A stretch of 64,000 nt of DNA from Frigoribacterium sp. SL97 (GTDB taxonomy: Bacteria > Actinomycetota > Actinomycetes > Actinomycetales > Microbacteriaceae): positions 868,001 to 932,000 of the forward strand of contig NZ_CP113062.1 of the NCBI RefSeq assembly GCF_026625765.1, written 5' to 3'. Under the pieces are notes generated by a model. The model saw nothing but the letters and a program-made list of their open reading frames with translations. It was not told where the DNA came from and searched no databases. Position numbers and translations under genes: made by a program. The stretch's first letter is position 1, and every line of letters begins with the position of its first letter. Positions 9,037 through 17,753 of the stretch are shown here, piece after piece.

Positions 9037-10536
9037 ATGACCACGTCGTCCTCGACCCCGTCCGCCCCCGTCCCCACCAAGGTGGGCTTCGGCCGCGAGC
9101 CCCGGCCGGTCCCGCTGATCGACCTCGCGACCCCGCTGCTCACGATCGACCTCGACGCCCTCACCCACAACGTCGAGACCATGGCCGCCTGGTGTCGCGA
9201 GGGCGGGGTCGACCTGGCGCCGCACGGCAAGACGACGATGGCGCCCGAGATCTGGCGCCGGCAGCTCGACGCCGGCGCGTGGGGCATCACGCTCGCGACG
9301 GCGTTCCAGGTCGCCGTCGCGCGCGAGGCCGGGGTGCCGAACGTCGTCCTGGCGGGCACCGCGTTCGCGCCCGCGACCCTCGCGGCGCTCGCCGCGCCCG
9401 GCGTCGACGTGCTCATGTGGGTCGACTCGGTCGAGACGGTGCGCCTCGTCGACGCCGCCCTGGCGCGGGCCGAGGGCGAGCGTCCGCTCGCCGTGCTGGT
9501 CGAGTTCGGGTCGCCGCTCGGCCGGACCGGCGCGCGCTCGGTGCGCGAGGCGCTGCTCGTCGCCGAGGCCGTGGCGGCGGCACCGCACCTCGTCCTGGCC
9601 GGGGTGGCCGGGTACGAGGGCGCCCTCACGCACGACGTCGACGCGGCCGGCATCGCCGTGGTCGACGACTACCTGCGGGGGCTCCTCGAGGTGCTCGACG
9701 GCATCGGTGCGCCGGCCTTCGACCCGTGGCTGTCGAAAGGTCACGACGTGGTGGTGACGGCCGGCGGCAGCGTCTACTTCGACCGTGTCGTCGCCGTGCT
9801 CGGCGACCGGCACGACCCCTCGGGTCTGCAGGGGCCGCGCACGCGCGTCGTACTGCGGTCGGGTTCGTACGTCGCCCACGACCACGACCTCTATCGCCGG
9901 CTGACCCCGTTCGCCCGCGACACGATGCCGTCGACCCGCCACGCCGTGCCGTCGACCGCAGGAGGCGCGGCCGGCGTCGACGCCGACGTCACGGTCGTCG
10001 TCGGCGACGGTTCGGCGGGGTCGCAGGCCGACCGCGAGATGGGCGGGCCGACCGACGGCGAACTCACCGGGTTCGACGGAGCGGCCGAGGGGTTCGACGC
10101 CGAGCGGGCCGCGGGGTTCGACGCCGAGCAGGTCGAGGGGCCGACGATCGAGCCCTCGTTCCTGCCGACCCTCGAGCTCTGGGCGTCCGTGGTGTCCCGT
10201 CCCGAGCCCGGGCTCGCCCTGCTCAACGTCGGACGGCGCGACACGTCGGACGACGAGGGGTTCCCGGTGCCGCTCGAGGCGTGGCGTCCGCAGGCGGCCG
10301 ACCGGCGCCTCCCGGGGGTGCTCGACGGGTCGCACGTGTCGGCGCTCAACGACCAGCACGCCTTCCTGCGGCTCGACCCGGCGTCGGGGCTGCAGGTCGG
10401 CGACCTGGTGCGGCTCGGCGTCTCGCACCCCTGCACCACGATCGACAAGTGGAACGAGATCGCCACGGTGCGGGGCTCGGCCGACCGCCGCGGTGTGCCA
10501 CCCGTCGTCGAGGGCGGCATCACCACGCGGTTCTGA
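9037..10536 (+). CDS. D-serine dehydratase-like / alanine racemase N-domain PLP enzyme
   Basis: Fold-type III PLP enzyme of the DSD1-like group, likely a D-amino-acid deaminase or aldolase. 499 residues. LAPHGKTTMAP holds the expected Schiff-base lysine (K65); the C-terminal metal-binding part ends with VSHPCTTIDKWNE, where His and Cys are typical zinc ligands of this family. Residues about 296-369 are an Ala/Gly/Asp-rich insertion with a threefold GFDxE-type repeat and a GGAGGCGCG copy (9961), which separates conserved blocks. ATG 9037 has GGAAGG upstream. Its divergent neighbour is RidA. Confidence 0.85.
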   Translation: MTTSSSTPSAPVPTKVGFGREPRPVPLIDLATPLLTIDLDALTHNVETMAAWCREGGVDLAPHGKTTMAPEIWRRQLDAGAWGITLATAFQVAVAREAGVPNVVLAGTAFAPATLAALAAPGVDVLMWVDSVETVRLVDAALARAEGERPLAVLVEFGSPLGRTGARSVREALLVAEAVAAAPHLVLAGVAGYEGALTHDVDAAGIAVVDDYLRGLLEVLDGIGAPAFDPWLSKGHDVVVTAGGSVYFDRVVAVLGDRHDPSGLQGPRTRVVLRSGSYVAHDHDLYRRLTPFARDTMPSTRHAVPSTAGGAAGVDADVTVVVGDGSAGSQADREMGGPTDGELTGFDGAAEGFDAERAAGFDAEQVEGPTIEPSFLPTLELWASVVSRPEPGLALLNVGRRDTSDDEGFPVPLEAWRPQAADRRLPGVLDGSHVSALNDQHAFLRLDPASGLQVGDLVRLGVSHPCTTIDKWNEIATVRGSADRRGVPPVVEGGITTRF

Positions 10537-10627
10537 CGGAGCCTGCTGTTCTGGCGGAGCCTGCTGTGCTGACCGGTGCCGGCGCTTCCGAGCGGCCGGC
10601 GCCCTGACGGCCGGTGCGGCCGGCGGC

Positions 10628-11452
10628 CTACGAGCCCGAGCCCTCGTCGGTGCCGGGGGTGGGCGTCGGCGCGTCCGTGGGAGGGGTGGGCGCGTCGGTC
10701 GGCGGGGTGGGGCGGTCAGAGCCGTCCTCGGTGTCGCCGGAGTCCGTCTTCGGGCCGCCCTTCTCGCCGGGGCCGTGGCCCGGGCCGCGCTTCTCTCCCG
10801 GGCCCTGCGGTCCGCCAGCCATCGGGCCGCCGGCGGCGGGGCCGCCCTCCGGTGCCTCGGGCAGAGCCTTCCCGTCGGGGCCGGTGCCGGGGGCCGGCAG
10901 GGCTTCGCCGTCGGGCCCGGTGCCCTCGGCCGGAGTGCTCTCGTCCGAGTCGTCGCCCGCAGCAGGCGGGGTCGGTGCGTCGGTGGGTGTACCGGTGGCG
11001 TCGTCGGAGCCTCGTCCTCCCGGCCCCTGGCGTGAACCGTCGGCCTGGTCCGTCGCGTCGTCCCGGCCCGGAGTCGCACTCGAGGAGGCGCTGGTCAGGC
11101 TCCCGGCGTTCGACACCGCGACGGCGGTGCTGGTCCCGACCAGGGCGAGGCCGGCCGCCGCGATGCCGATGCCGACGAGCAGGCCCTTCCTCGGGCGCCG
11201 TCGCGGGGTCGACTCCGCTCGGAACGCGCTGCCGTCCGTGGGCAGTTCGCGGGTGCGCTGGTCGTCGGCGACGATCGGGGTGGTCGGGGCCGTGGGCTGG
11301 CCCGACGGCCGGGCCGGCAGCTCGGTCGTCGCACGGGCGTCCTGGTCCTCGTCCTCACGACGCAGTCGCTCGGCCCACGCATCGTCCTGCGCGGGGGTGT
11401 TCTCGTCGCGACGGTCGTCGTCGCGGCCGTCGGGGGTGGTGTCCTTCGCCAT
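10628..11452 (-). CDS. Hypothetical single-pass membrane protein with Pro/Gly/Asp-rich exterior
   Basis: 274 residues. A charged cytoplasmic N-terminal half (Asp/Arg-rich) leads to RRRPRKGLLVGIGIAAAGLA, a basic anchor followed by one transmembrane helix at about residues 88-112. The remainder is low-complexity Thr/Pro/Gly/Asp sequence with internal repeats such as GTGPDG and PTPPTDA. No catalytic motif is seen. It resembles actinobacterial wall-spanning or surface-exposed stalk proteins, but no function can be named. Confidence 0.7.
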   Translation of the reverse strand: MAKDTTPDGRDDDRRDENTPAQDDAWAERLRREDEDQDARATTELPARPSGQPTAPTTPIVADDQRTRELPTDGSAFRAESTPRRRPRKGLLVGIGIAAAGLALVGTSTAVAVSNAGSLTSASSSATPGRDDATDQADGSRQGPGGRGSDDATGTPTDAPTPPAAGDDSDESTPAEGTGPDGEALPAPGTGPDGKALPEAPEGGPAAGGPMAGGPQGPGEKRGPGHGPGEKGGPKTDSGDTEDGSDRPTPPTDAPTPPTDAPTPTPGTDEGSGS

Positions 11453-11590
11453 GGTGTCTCCAGATGTCGGGTGCCGGGCGAGCCGCGGTGCGGCTGGCGG
11501 TCGGGGCGTTCCCTCCGGCAGACACCACTCTCGGAACCGAATCTGAAGCGGGGCTTAAGTCGCGTCGACACCGACTGCTACCGTCACGGC

Positions 11591-11839
11591 ATGTCCGAGC
11601 GACGCGTCCTGGCACCCGAACCGCCCGCCGACGGCCAGAAGGCCAGCGGCCCGGCGTCGTACTTCCCGAGCATCGAGCGCACCTACGGGCGGCCGGTCCA
11701 GGAGTGGCTCGACCTGGTCGACGAGCGTCTCGACGAGGACGCGCACATGCAGGTGGTGTCGTGGCTGAAGTCCGAACACGGCCTGGGCCACGGTCACGCC
11801 AACGCGATCGTCGCGTACGTGCGCCACGCCCGCGGCTGA
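11591..11839 (+). CDS. DUF4287 domain-containing protein
   Basis: 82 residues. The core ASYFPSIERTYGRPVQEWLD followed by the HMQVVSWLKSEHGLGHGHANA region is typical of DUF4287, a small actinobacterial family of unknown function. TACCGT lies at 11579-11584 and ends six bases before the ATG, so the mRNA probably starts at the initiation codon (leaderless). An alternative upstream start would read through that promoter and is less likely. Confidence 0.85.
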   Translation: MSERRVLAPEPPADGQKASGPASYFPSIERTYGRPVQEWLDLVDERLDEDAHMQVVSWLKSEHGLGHGHANAIVAYVRHARG

Positions 11840-11857
11840 CGCGTCGTCGGGACGCGG

Positions 11858-12136
11858 TCAGCGACCCCCGGCGGACTGTCGTCCCCTGAGCTCGACGACG
11901 ACCTGGTCCAGGAAGTCGTCGACCTCGTCCTGGTCGTAGCCTTCCCTGAACCTCGTCGGTCGGAACCGGGCGGCCACGACGTCGACGTCCGCCAGGAGGC
12001 CGACGGTGGTCCCCTGCTCGTAGGCCGCGAGGGTGGTCCGGATGCGCTCGAGGAACGGGTCAACGTCCTCCATCGCGTAGCCGTCGCGGAAGCGGGTCGG
12101 AGTGAATCTCTTCTCGGTCACGTCTCGTGCGAGCAC
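11858..12136 (-). CDS. Small protein with two DivIVA-type motifs
   Basis: 92 residues from GTG 12136, which has GAGGAG five bases upstream; GTG 12121 is an alternative. It contains the DivIVA N-terminal signature twice: RFTPTRFRDGYAMEDVDPFL and, about 40 residues on, RFRPTRFREGYDQDEVDDFL. In DivIVA/Wag31 this segment dimerises and touches the membrane before a long coiled coil, which is absent here. It may therefore interact with the polar growth machinery without polymerising. The same reading frame extends far upstream but is noise opposite the SRPBCC gene. Confidence 0.82.
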   Translation of the reverse strand: MLARDVTEKRFTPTRFRDGYAMEDVDPFLERIRTTLAAYEQGTTVGLLADVDVVAARFRPTRFREGYDQDEVDDFLDQVVVELRGRQSAGGR

Positions 12137-12226
12137 GTCGCTCCTCGGGGTCGGGTGTCGACAGATCTGTCCTGATCTTTCCACGCCCGTGGTCGCCCGG
12201 ACGTCCGGAGGTGCGACGATGAGCCC

Positions 12227-12757
12227 ATGCCCGTCGTCGAGTCCCGGTGCGTCGTTCCTGTCGACCTCCACGTCGCCTTCGCGGTGTCGCAGACCCAGGG
12301 GGAGGCGCGCAAGCGGTGGGACCCCTTCATCCGTGGGCAGTACCTCGTCGGCGGAGCGACCCGGGCCGCCAAGGGGGTCCGGACGTTCACCGTGCAGCGT
12401 TTCGGGTTCCGGATGGAGAGCGAGTACGTCTCGTACAACCCACCGACGAACGTCGGCATGAACATGACGAAAGGGTCGTGGTTCTTCGCGCGCATGGGCG
12501 GGGGATGGCGGTTCAGCGAGGTCGACGGCGACCCGAGCTCGACCGAGGCCGTCTGGCGCTACAACTTCTCGTGCAAGCCGGCGTGGCTGGCGCCCGTGGC
12601 CGAGCGCATCGGCGCCGTCCTCCTGCAGCGCGACATCGACCGACGCATCCGCGGTTTCGCCCGGGGCTGCGTCGATCCGTTCGTCCTCGCCCACCTCGAC
12701 CCCGACCTCGGCGGCGCCGGTGACCCGGCCCGCACCGCGCCTCCGGCCCTTCCGTAG
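12227..12757 (+). CDS. SRPBCC family protein
   Basis: 176 residues with the START-like/polyketide-cyclase pattern: an N-terminal VESRCVVPVDLHVAFAVSQ strand-helix, a central KGSWFFARMGGGWRF stretch and a long C-terminal helix. Such domains bind hydrophobic ligands in a helix-grip cavity; ligand unknown. ATG 12227 is divergent from the DivIVA-like gene with about 90 bp between them. A GGAGGCGCG copy at 12301 encodes ordinary domain sequence (GEARKRW) and may be coincidental. Confidence 0.8.
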   Translation: MPVVESRCVVPVDLHVAFAVSQTQGEARKRWDPFIRGQYLVGGATRAAKGVRTFTVQRFGFRMESEYVSYNPPTNVGMNMTKGSWFFARMGGGWRFSEVDGDPSSTEAVWRYNFSCKPAWLAPVAERIGAVLLQRDIDRRIRGFARGCVDPFVLAHLDPDLGGAGDPARTAPPALP

Positions 12758-12826
12758 AACCCGCTCACCGACGGTCCAGCGGCGCCTCCCCGCATCGATC
12801 CGTCTCGGTGGCTCGGCACGGACGAG

Positions 12827-13768
12827 TCAGGTGTCGGTGGGACCGAATGCCGGTGCCGGGTCGGGCTCGTGCGCGTGCCGCAGGACGTCGCGAAGGCGTC
12901 GCGTCAGCTCGCCGCCCGCGAGGCGCGCCTCGCGCCCGTCTTCACCGCCACCCTCGCCGCTGCCGCCGAGTCGGTGGACGGCGGCGAGGTCGAGGTCGAT
13001 GAGCCCCTCGACCACTTCCTGGAGCGAGTTGGTCACGGCCTGGAGCTGGTCGAAGGGCACGACGAACCACGGATCGCGTCGGACACCGACCTGGGCGTCC
13101 TGCCCGAGGGCCCAGGCCGTCCAGCCGATCCGGCGTGCTCCGACACCAGAGGCCCGAACCGGGTCGAACCGCGGACCCGGCGCATCGCGAGCGGCGCGGG
13201 CTGCGCGACGCGACCACGCGAGGGCCTCGTCGTGCGAGAAGCCGGAGTCCCACGGTGAGGCGAGGGCGTAGTCGGCGGCGGTGTTCAGGGCAGCCGACAT
13301 CATCAGCAGGTCCTGGGTCGAGAGGGCGATGACGATCTCCCTCGACCCGCCGATCGGCCCTTCGCCTCGATCGTCGGCGAGCAGGAGTTCGAGGGCGCCG
13401 TCGGCATCGACGCGTCGCAGTACGGGGATGCTGCGCGGCCGCCAGATGAGGGGGAGCCAGTCCGTGTCGCTTGCGACGGTCTCGCGTGGAGGGATCGGAG
13501 GCTGCCGCCGCTGGAACGGCCACCAGCCCGGGGAACTCGGACGGGTCGGGAGGGTCGGGGCACCAGAGGGCGGCCCCTCACGCTCGGCGATGACGAGGAG
13601 GAACAACCACAGGGCGACCAGGAAGAGCCCGAACGCCGCCAACCCCACGGTCAGGTAGGCCGACGGCCACCGGGCCGAGATCGGCCCTCCGAGCCAGAAC
13701 GCGAGCAGCGACAGCCCCAGCAGGACGCCGCCCGCGACGAGTTGCCGTCGTCGGCGCTGTCTCCCCAT
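12827..13768 (-). CDS. Hypothetical two-helix membrane protein
   Basis: 313 residues. Two transmembrane helices occupy about residues 10-28 and 37-60; a proline-rich linker leads to a soluble cytoplasmic domain with WFVVPFDQLQAVTNSLQEVV near its end. I do not recognise the family. TAGGGT at 13775-13780 sits six bases upstream of the ATG, suggesting a leaderless transcript. It is convergent with the SRPBCC gene and divergent from the response regulator. Confidence 0.72.
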   Translation of the reverse strand: MGRQRRRRQLVAGGVLLGLSLLAFWLGGPISARWPSAYLTVGLAAFGLFLVALWLFLLVIAEREGPPSGAPTLPTRPSSPGWWPFQRRQPPIPPRETVASDTDWLPLIWRPRSIPVLRRVDADGALELLLADDRGEGPIGGSREIVIALSTQDLLMMSAALNTAADYALASPWDSGFSHDEALAWSRRAARAARDAPGPRFDPVRASGVGARRIGWTAWALGQDAQVGVRRDPWFVVPFDQLQAVTNSLQEVVEGLIDLDLAAVHRLGGSGEGGGEDGREARLAGGELTRRLRDVLRHAHEPDPAPAFGPTDT

Positions 13769-13899
13769 GCGCCGACCCTAGCGGCAGGCCGAGCCCGTCG
13801 GCGGTCCACCCCTGGTGGCAGTCCGCGACCACGCGACCCACACCGCACCCCCAGCCCGTCCATAGCCTCCGCCCACCGACCGGCCCTACCGTTCCGAGG

Positions 13900-14568
13900 A
13901 TGCTCAGCCCCGCCCGTGTCCTCGTGATCGACGACGACGAGACCATCCGCACCGCCGTCGTCACCGCACTGGGCGCCGAGGGCTTCGCCGTGCACGGTCT
14001 CGCGGACGGCTCCGACCTGTCCGAACAGCTGAAGGCGTTCGTGCCCGACCTCGTCGTGCTCGACTGGATGCTCCCCGGGGCGAGCGGCATCCGGCTCGCG
14101 AGCACGATCCGCACCTCGTCCGACGCGGCGGTCGTCATGCTGACCGCCCGCGACGAGGTCGACGACCGGCTGCGCGGCTTCTCCGAGGGCGTCGACGACT
14201 ACGTGGTCAAGCCCTTCGCCGTCGCCGAACTGATCGCGCGCGTCACGGCCGTCCTCCGCCGCCGCGGCCGCATCCCGTCGGTGATCGAGATCGGCGACCT
14301 CGTCGTCGACCCCGAGGCGGCCCGCATCACGCGGGGCGGCGAACCACTCGACCTCACCGCGACCGAGTTCCGCCTGCTCGGCTTCCTCGCCGAGAGCCGC
14401 GGACGCACCGTCTCGAAGACCCAGATCCTCACCCAGGTCTGGGGCTACGACGACTACGACCCCAACCTCGTCGAGGTGCACCTCAGCGCCCTGCGCCGCA
14501 AGATGGAGACCCGGGGCCCCCGCCTCATCCACACCGTCCGCGGCCTCGGCTACCGGATGAGCGCGTGA
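13900..14568 (+). CDS. OmpR/PhoB-family response regulator
   Basis: 222 residues: receiver domain (acidic DDD at 11-13, phospho-acceptor D55 in LDWMLPG, K104 in VVKPF) and a C-terminal winged helix (residues ~130-220, ending VRGLGYRMSA). A DNA-binding transcription factor activated by the kinase encoded immediately downstream; its stop overlaps the kinase start as GTGA. TACCGT at 13887-13892 ends seven bases before the ATG, consistent with a leaderless transcript. The signal is unknown; no regulated target is evident next to it. Confidence 0.95.
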   Translation: MLSPARVLVIDDDETIRTAVVTALGAEGFAVHGLADGSDLSEQLKAFVPDLVVLDWMLPGASGIRLASTIRTSSDAAVVMLTARDEVDDRLRGFSEGVDDYVVKPFAVAELIARVTAVLRRRGRIPSVIEIGDLVVDPEAARITRGGEPLDLTATEFRLLGFLAESRGRTVSKTQILTQVWGYDDYDPNLVEVHLSALRRKMETRGPRLIHTVRGLGYRMSA

Positions 14569-16307
14569 AGCGCGCCCGCCGTCCCGCCGCGCTCACGACG
14601 GGACGCCACCCCCGAGGAGGCGCGGTGTCGGCCCCCGAGGCCGCCGCCCCCGGGCTGCGCACCGGTTCGTTGCGCGTCCGCACGGTCGTCGCCGTGCTGC
14701 TGCTGCTGGCCGTCCTGCTGGCGGCGCTCGCCGTGACGGTCGAGCTCACGCTCGGCCAGCGGCTCCGCGCCCAGGTCGTCGACCGGCTGTCGGACCGCGC
14801 CGCGGCCGCCGCGGCCCTGGTCGGCACGGTGGACGGCGACGAGCTCGCCGACCGGCTCTCGGCCCAGGGGCTCTCGGTCGTCATCCGCGACGCCGACGGC
14901 GACGCCATCGTCGCCGGCCCGAGCCCCGACCAGCTGCGCGAGGGCCCGCCCTCGCTCGGCGACGGCCCCGGACGCGGCGGCCCGGCCTCGGGGCTCGACG
15001 TCGGACCAGGAGGCGCGGGCGCCGGCAGCCCGGACGGCACCGGCACCGGCACCGGCACCGGCACCGGCACCGATGAGACCGGCACCGACTCCCCGGGCGG
15101 CACCGACGCCGGGGACGCGACCGGCACCTCCTCGTCCGACGCGGTCACGGTCACCTCGTCCGAGGTGCGGAGCGACGACGAGGTGACCACCCTCGTCTCG
15201 CAGCTCAGCGACGGGTCGACGATCACCCTGACCACGGACTCGCGGTCGGTGGGCGAGACCCTGGTGCAGCTGCGCTGGGTGATGATCGGCGCCTCCGTGG
15301 CGTTCCTGCTGATCGCGGCGATCGGCCTCGCCCTCGTGGTGCGGGCCACCCTGCGGCCGCTCGACCGGATGACCGGCGTCGCCCGGTCGATCGCGCACGG
15401 CGACCGGGGACGACGCCTGCGGCCGGCCCGACGCGACACCGAGATCGGCCGGGTCGCCGTCGCCTTCGACGAGATGCTCGACGGCGTCGAAGGGGCCGAG
15501 CGGGCCGCGCTCGACGCCGAGACGCGGGTGCGCGCGTTCGTGTCGGACGCCGCCCACGAGCTGCGCACCCCCGTCGCCGGGATGCGCGCCGCGGCCGACA
15601 CCCTCGTGCGGTCACCCGGCACGGCCGACGAACGCGAGCGGCTGGCGACGCACGTGGTGCGCGAGGCCGAGCGCGCCTCCCGGTTGATCGACGACATGCT
15701 GCTGATGGCCCGCGTCGACCAGGGCATCTCGCTGGACGTCGCACCCGTCGACCTCGGGGCGTCGCTGCTCGCCGACGTCGAGCGTCAGCGGCTGCGACGG
15801 CCGTCGCTCGACCTGCGCGTCCTGCTGCCCGACGGCCCGGTCGTGGTGGCGGCCGACGCGGGTCGGGTCTCGCAGATCGTCGGCAACCTGGTCGACAACG
15901 CCGCTCGGGCGACGGGGGGCTCGGGGCGGGTGACGATCTGGCTCGACGCGTCGCGTACCGACGAGGTCGCGGTGCTCGTGTCCGACGACGGCCCGGGCGT
16001 GCCCGAGCGCGACCGCGAGCGGGTGTTCGACCGGCTGGTGCGGCTGGACGAGGCCCGACGGTCCGGGGACGGAGGCGCGGGCCTGGGGCTGCCCATCGCC
16101 CGCGGTCTGGCGCGCGCCCACGGCGGCGACCTGGTCTGCGAGCCTCCCGGGGTCGGCCGGCCCGGCGCGGTGTTCCGGCTGACGCTGCCCGTCGCCGTGA
16201 GTGCGGTGCGGGCCGGATCGGAGGCGGCGGCGGCGGCGGCTGCGGCGGCTGGCGCCCCGACGGCCGCAGCCGCGCCCGCACCCGAGCTGCGTCGCACCGC
16301 CCACTGA
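14565..16307 (+). CDS. Sensor histidine kinase
   Basis: Membrane kinase, 580 residues. TM1 at about residues 38-60, an extracellular sensor segment, TM2 at about 240-265, then HAMP, HisKA (phospho-acceptor H331 in AHELRTPVAG) and HATPase with N box NLVDNAARAT and G1 DDGPGVPERD. The sensor segment contains a (GlyThr)n run encoded by tandem GGCACC units at about 15040-15071 and a GGAGGCGCG copy (15009), so it may vary in length. The C-terminus is Ala-rich and its last codons and stop fall inside an intergenic hairpin repeat (GTCGCACCGCC family), as if the gene end had been remade by the repeat. Four-base overlap with the regulator. Confidence 0.93.
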   Translation: MKRARRPAALTTGRHPRGGAVSAPEAAAPGLRTGSLRVRTVVAVLLLLAVLLAALAVTVELTLGQRLRAQVVDRLSDRAAAAAALVGTVDGDELADRLSAQGLSVVIRDADGDAIVAGPSPDQLREGPPSLGDGPGRGGPASGLDVGPGGAGAGSPDGTGTGTGTGTGTDETGTDSPGGTDAGDATGTSSSDAVTVTSSEVRSDDEVTTLVSQLSDGSTITLTTDSRSVGETLVQLRWVMIGASVAFLLIAAIGLALVVRATLRPLDRMTGVARSIAHGDRGRRLRPARRDTEIGRVAVAFDEMLDGVEGAERAALDAETRVRAFVSDAAHELRTPVAGMRAAADTLVRSPGTADERERLATHVVREAERASRLIDDMLLMARVDQGISLDVAPVDLGASLLADVERQRLRRPSLDLRVLLPDGPVVVAADAGRVSQIVGNLVDNAARATGGSGRVTIWLDASRTDEVAVLVSDDGPGVPERDRERVFDRLVRLDEARRSGDGGAGLGLPIARGLARAHGGDLVCEPPGVGRPGAVFRLTLPVAVSAVRAGSEAAAAAAAAAGAPTAAAAPAPELRRTAH

Positions 16308-16467
16308 CCGTCGCACTGCCCACTGAACGTCGCACCGCCCACATCGGCGGTGCAACGTTCAGCCGGCGGTGCGTCGGCGGCCCGGTGGCCCGGCCCGGTG
16401 GCCCGGCCCGGCCCGGTGGCCCGGCCCGGCCCGGCCCGGTGGCCCGGTGGCCGGGCCCGGGGCCGAG

Positions 16468-16533
16468 GTCGCACCACGCCCGGGTCGAGGAACCACGCCC
16501 CCGGGTGGTTCGACGACGCGACGGTGGTGCGAC
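16468..16533. repeat. 66-bp intergenic hairpin, family C copy 1
   Basis: Outer arms GTCGCACCAC and GTGGTGCGAC pair perfectly (16468-16477 with 16524-16533); an inner pair GAACCAC / GTGGTTC forms the upper stem around a C/G-rich loop. A near-identical 66-bp copy lies at 16631-16696, and relatives are at 25208-25267 and 43899-43963. Confidence 0.85.
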
Positions 16534-16630
16534 GTCCAGTCGGCGGTGCGACGGTGGCCCGGTGGCCCGGTGGCCCGGTGGCCCGGTGGCCCGGCGGCCC
16601 GGTGGCCCGGTGGCCGGGCCCGGGGCCGAG

Positions 16631-16696
16631 GTCGCACCACGCCCGGGTCGTGGAACCACGCCCCCGGGTGGTTCGACGACGCGACGGTGGTGCGAC
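16631..16696. repeat. 66-bp intergenic hairpin, family C copy 2
   Basis: Same arms and length as the copy at 16468-16533, differing at only a few positions near the middle (GTCGTGGAACC in place of GTCGAGGAACC). Two copies 163 bp apart in the same orientation indicate local duplication or repeated insertion. Confidence 0.85.
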
Positions 16697-16772
16697 GTCG
16701 ACCCGAAGCTCCCACGGGCCGGGGCCGGGGCGGGGGCCGGGGGCCGGGCCGGGGTCGGGACCCGAGTCCGGG

Positions 16773-17753
16773 CTAGAGCGCGACGAGCCGCTCGTAGGCG
16801 TCGTCGACCCAGGGGTCGACCGTGCGACGGGAGGCGTCGGCGTCGTACCACGCGACGATCTGGCGGGCTCCCTCGGCGAAGGGGACCCGCGCCTCCCACC
16901 CGGGCACCAGCGCGCGGATCTTCGACGTGTCGAACACGGCGGGGTGGCTGCGGTCGCCGCAGAGGTCGGCCGTCCACTCGGGCACCTCGTCGGTCAGGAC
17001 CTGCGTCGTGCGGTGGACGACGTGCAGCGACGCCCCCGCGGCGTCGGCGAGGTCGCGCGCGATCATGTTCCAGGTGAGCAGCTCGGGCGACATGATGTGG
17101 AACGCCTCGCCCAGGGCGCCGGGGTGCCCGAGCAACCCGACGAACGCGCGGGCGAAGTCGCTCGAGTGGGTCAGCGCCCAGAGCGAGGTGCCGTCGCCGT
17201 GCAGCACGACCGCGTCCCCGCGGCGCATGCGCTCGATCGGGGTCCAGCCGCCGAGCAACGGCACGTGCGTCTCGTCGTAGGTGTGCGAGGGCCGGACCAC
17301 GGTCGCCTGCACCCGCCCCGCGAGGTGCTCGTCGCGCAGCAGGCGCTCGCAGGCGATCTTGTCGCGCGAGTACGACCACCACGGGTTGAAGAGCGGCGTC
17401 GCCTCGGTGATCGGCAGCGTCACCGGGGGCTTCTGGTAAGCCGACGCCGAACCGATGAAGACGTACTGGTCGGTGAGCGGGGCCACCACGCGCAGCATCG
17501 AGGAGAGCTGGTCGGGCGTGAAGGTGAGGAAGTCGGCCACCGAGTCGAAGCGACGCCCGTCCAGGGCGGCGACCAGCGCCTCCTCGTCCCGGACGTCGGC
17601 GACGAGTTGCTCGACGCCCGCGGGCACGGGCCGGATCGTGGTGCTGCCGCGGTTGAGCACGGTCACGGCCAGGCCGTCGCGCAGGGCCTGCCGCACCACC
17701 GAGGCGCTGATCTGCCCGGTGCCGCCGATCACGAGGAGGGACGTCGATGTCAT
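16773..17753 (-). CDS. NAD-dependent epimerase/dehydratase family protein
   Basis: Extended-SDR protein of 326 residues from ATG 17753 (a GTG five codons upstream is possible). The Rossmann motif IGGTGQIS lies at residues 8-15; FIGSASAYQKP and YSRDKIACE match the Ser and Tyr-x-x-x-Lys active-site pattern. It resembles the plant CSP41 / bacterial NAD-epimerase group that acts on nucleotide sugars or RNA; substrate unknown. It stands alone between two repeat-rich intergenic spaces; the 5' space (17754-17909) holds two tandem GGAGGCGCG copies (17813, 17839). Confidence 0.85.
   Translation of the reverse strand: MTSTSLLVIGGTGQISASVVRQALRDGLAVTVLNRGSTTIRPVPAGVEQLVADVRDEEALVAALDGRRFDSVADFLTFTPDQLSSMLRVVAPLTDQYVFIGSASAYQKPPVTLPITEATPLFNPWWSYSRDKIACERLLRDEHLAGRVQATVVRPSHTYDETHVPLLGGWTPIERMRRGDAVVLHGDGTSLWALTHSSDFARAFVGLLGHPGALGEAFHIMSPELLTWNMIARDLADAAGASLHVVHRTTQVLTDEVPEWTADLCGDRSHPAVFDTSKIRALVPGWEARVPFAEGARQIVAWYDADASRRTVDPWVDDAYERLVAL

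Larger units (their letters stand above)
16308..16772. repeat. 465-bp gene-free repeat patch
   Basis: No gene is visible. It starts with a hairpin (16324-16361) of the GTCGCACCGCC family, followed by a GGTGGCCC/GGCCC array (about 16379-16455), one copy of a 66-bp hairpin (16468-16533), a second GGTGGCCC array (about 16556-16620), another copy of the 66-bp hairpin (16631-16696) and GGGGCC-rich sequence up to the epimerase stop. The kinase and the epimerase-like gene converge on this patch. Confidence 0.85.

Noticed and set aside
16379..16620. GGTGGCCC arrays as a possible CRISPR
   Set aside because: Units are 8 bp with no unique spacers of constant length and no cas genes nearby; simple tandem repeats and hairpins explain them.
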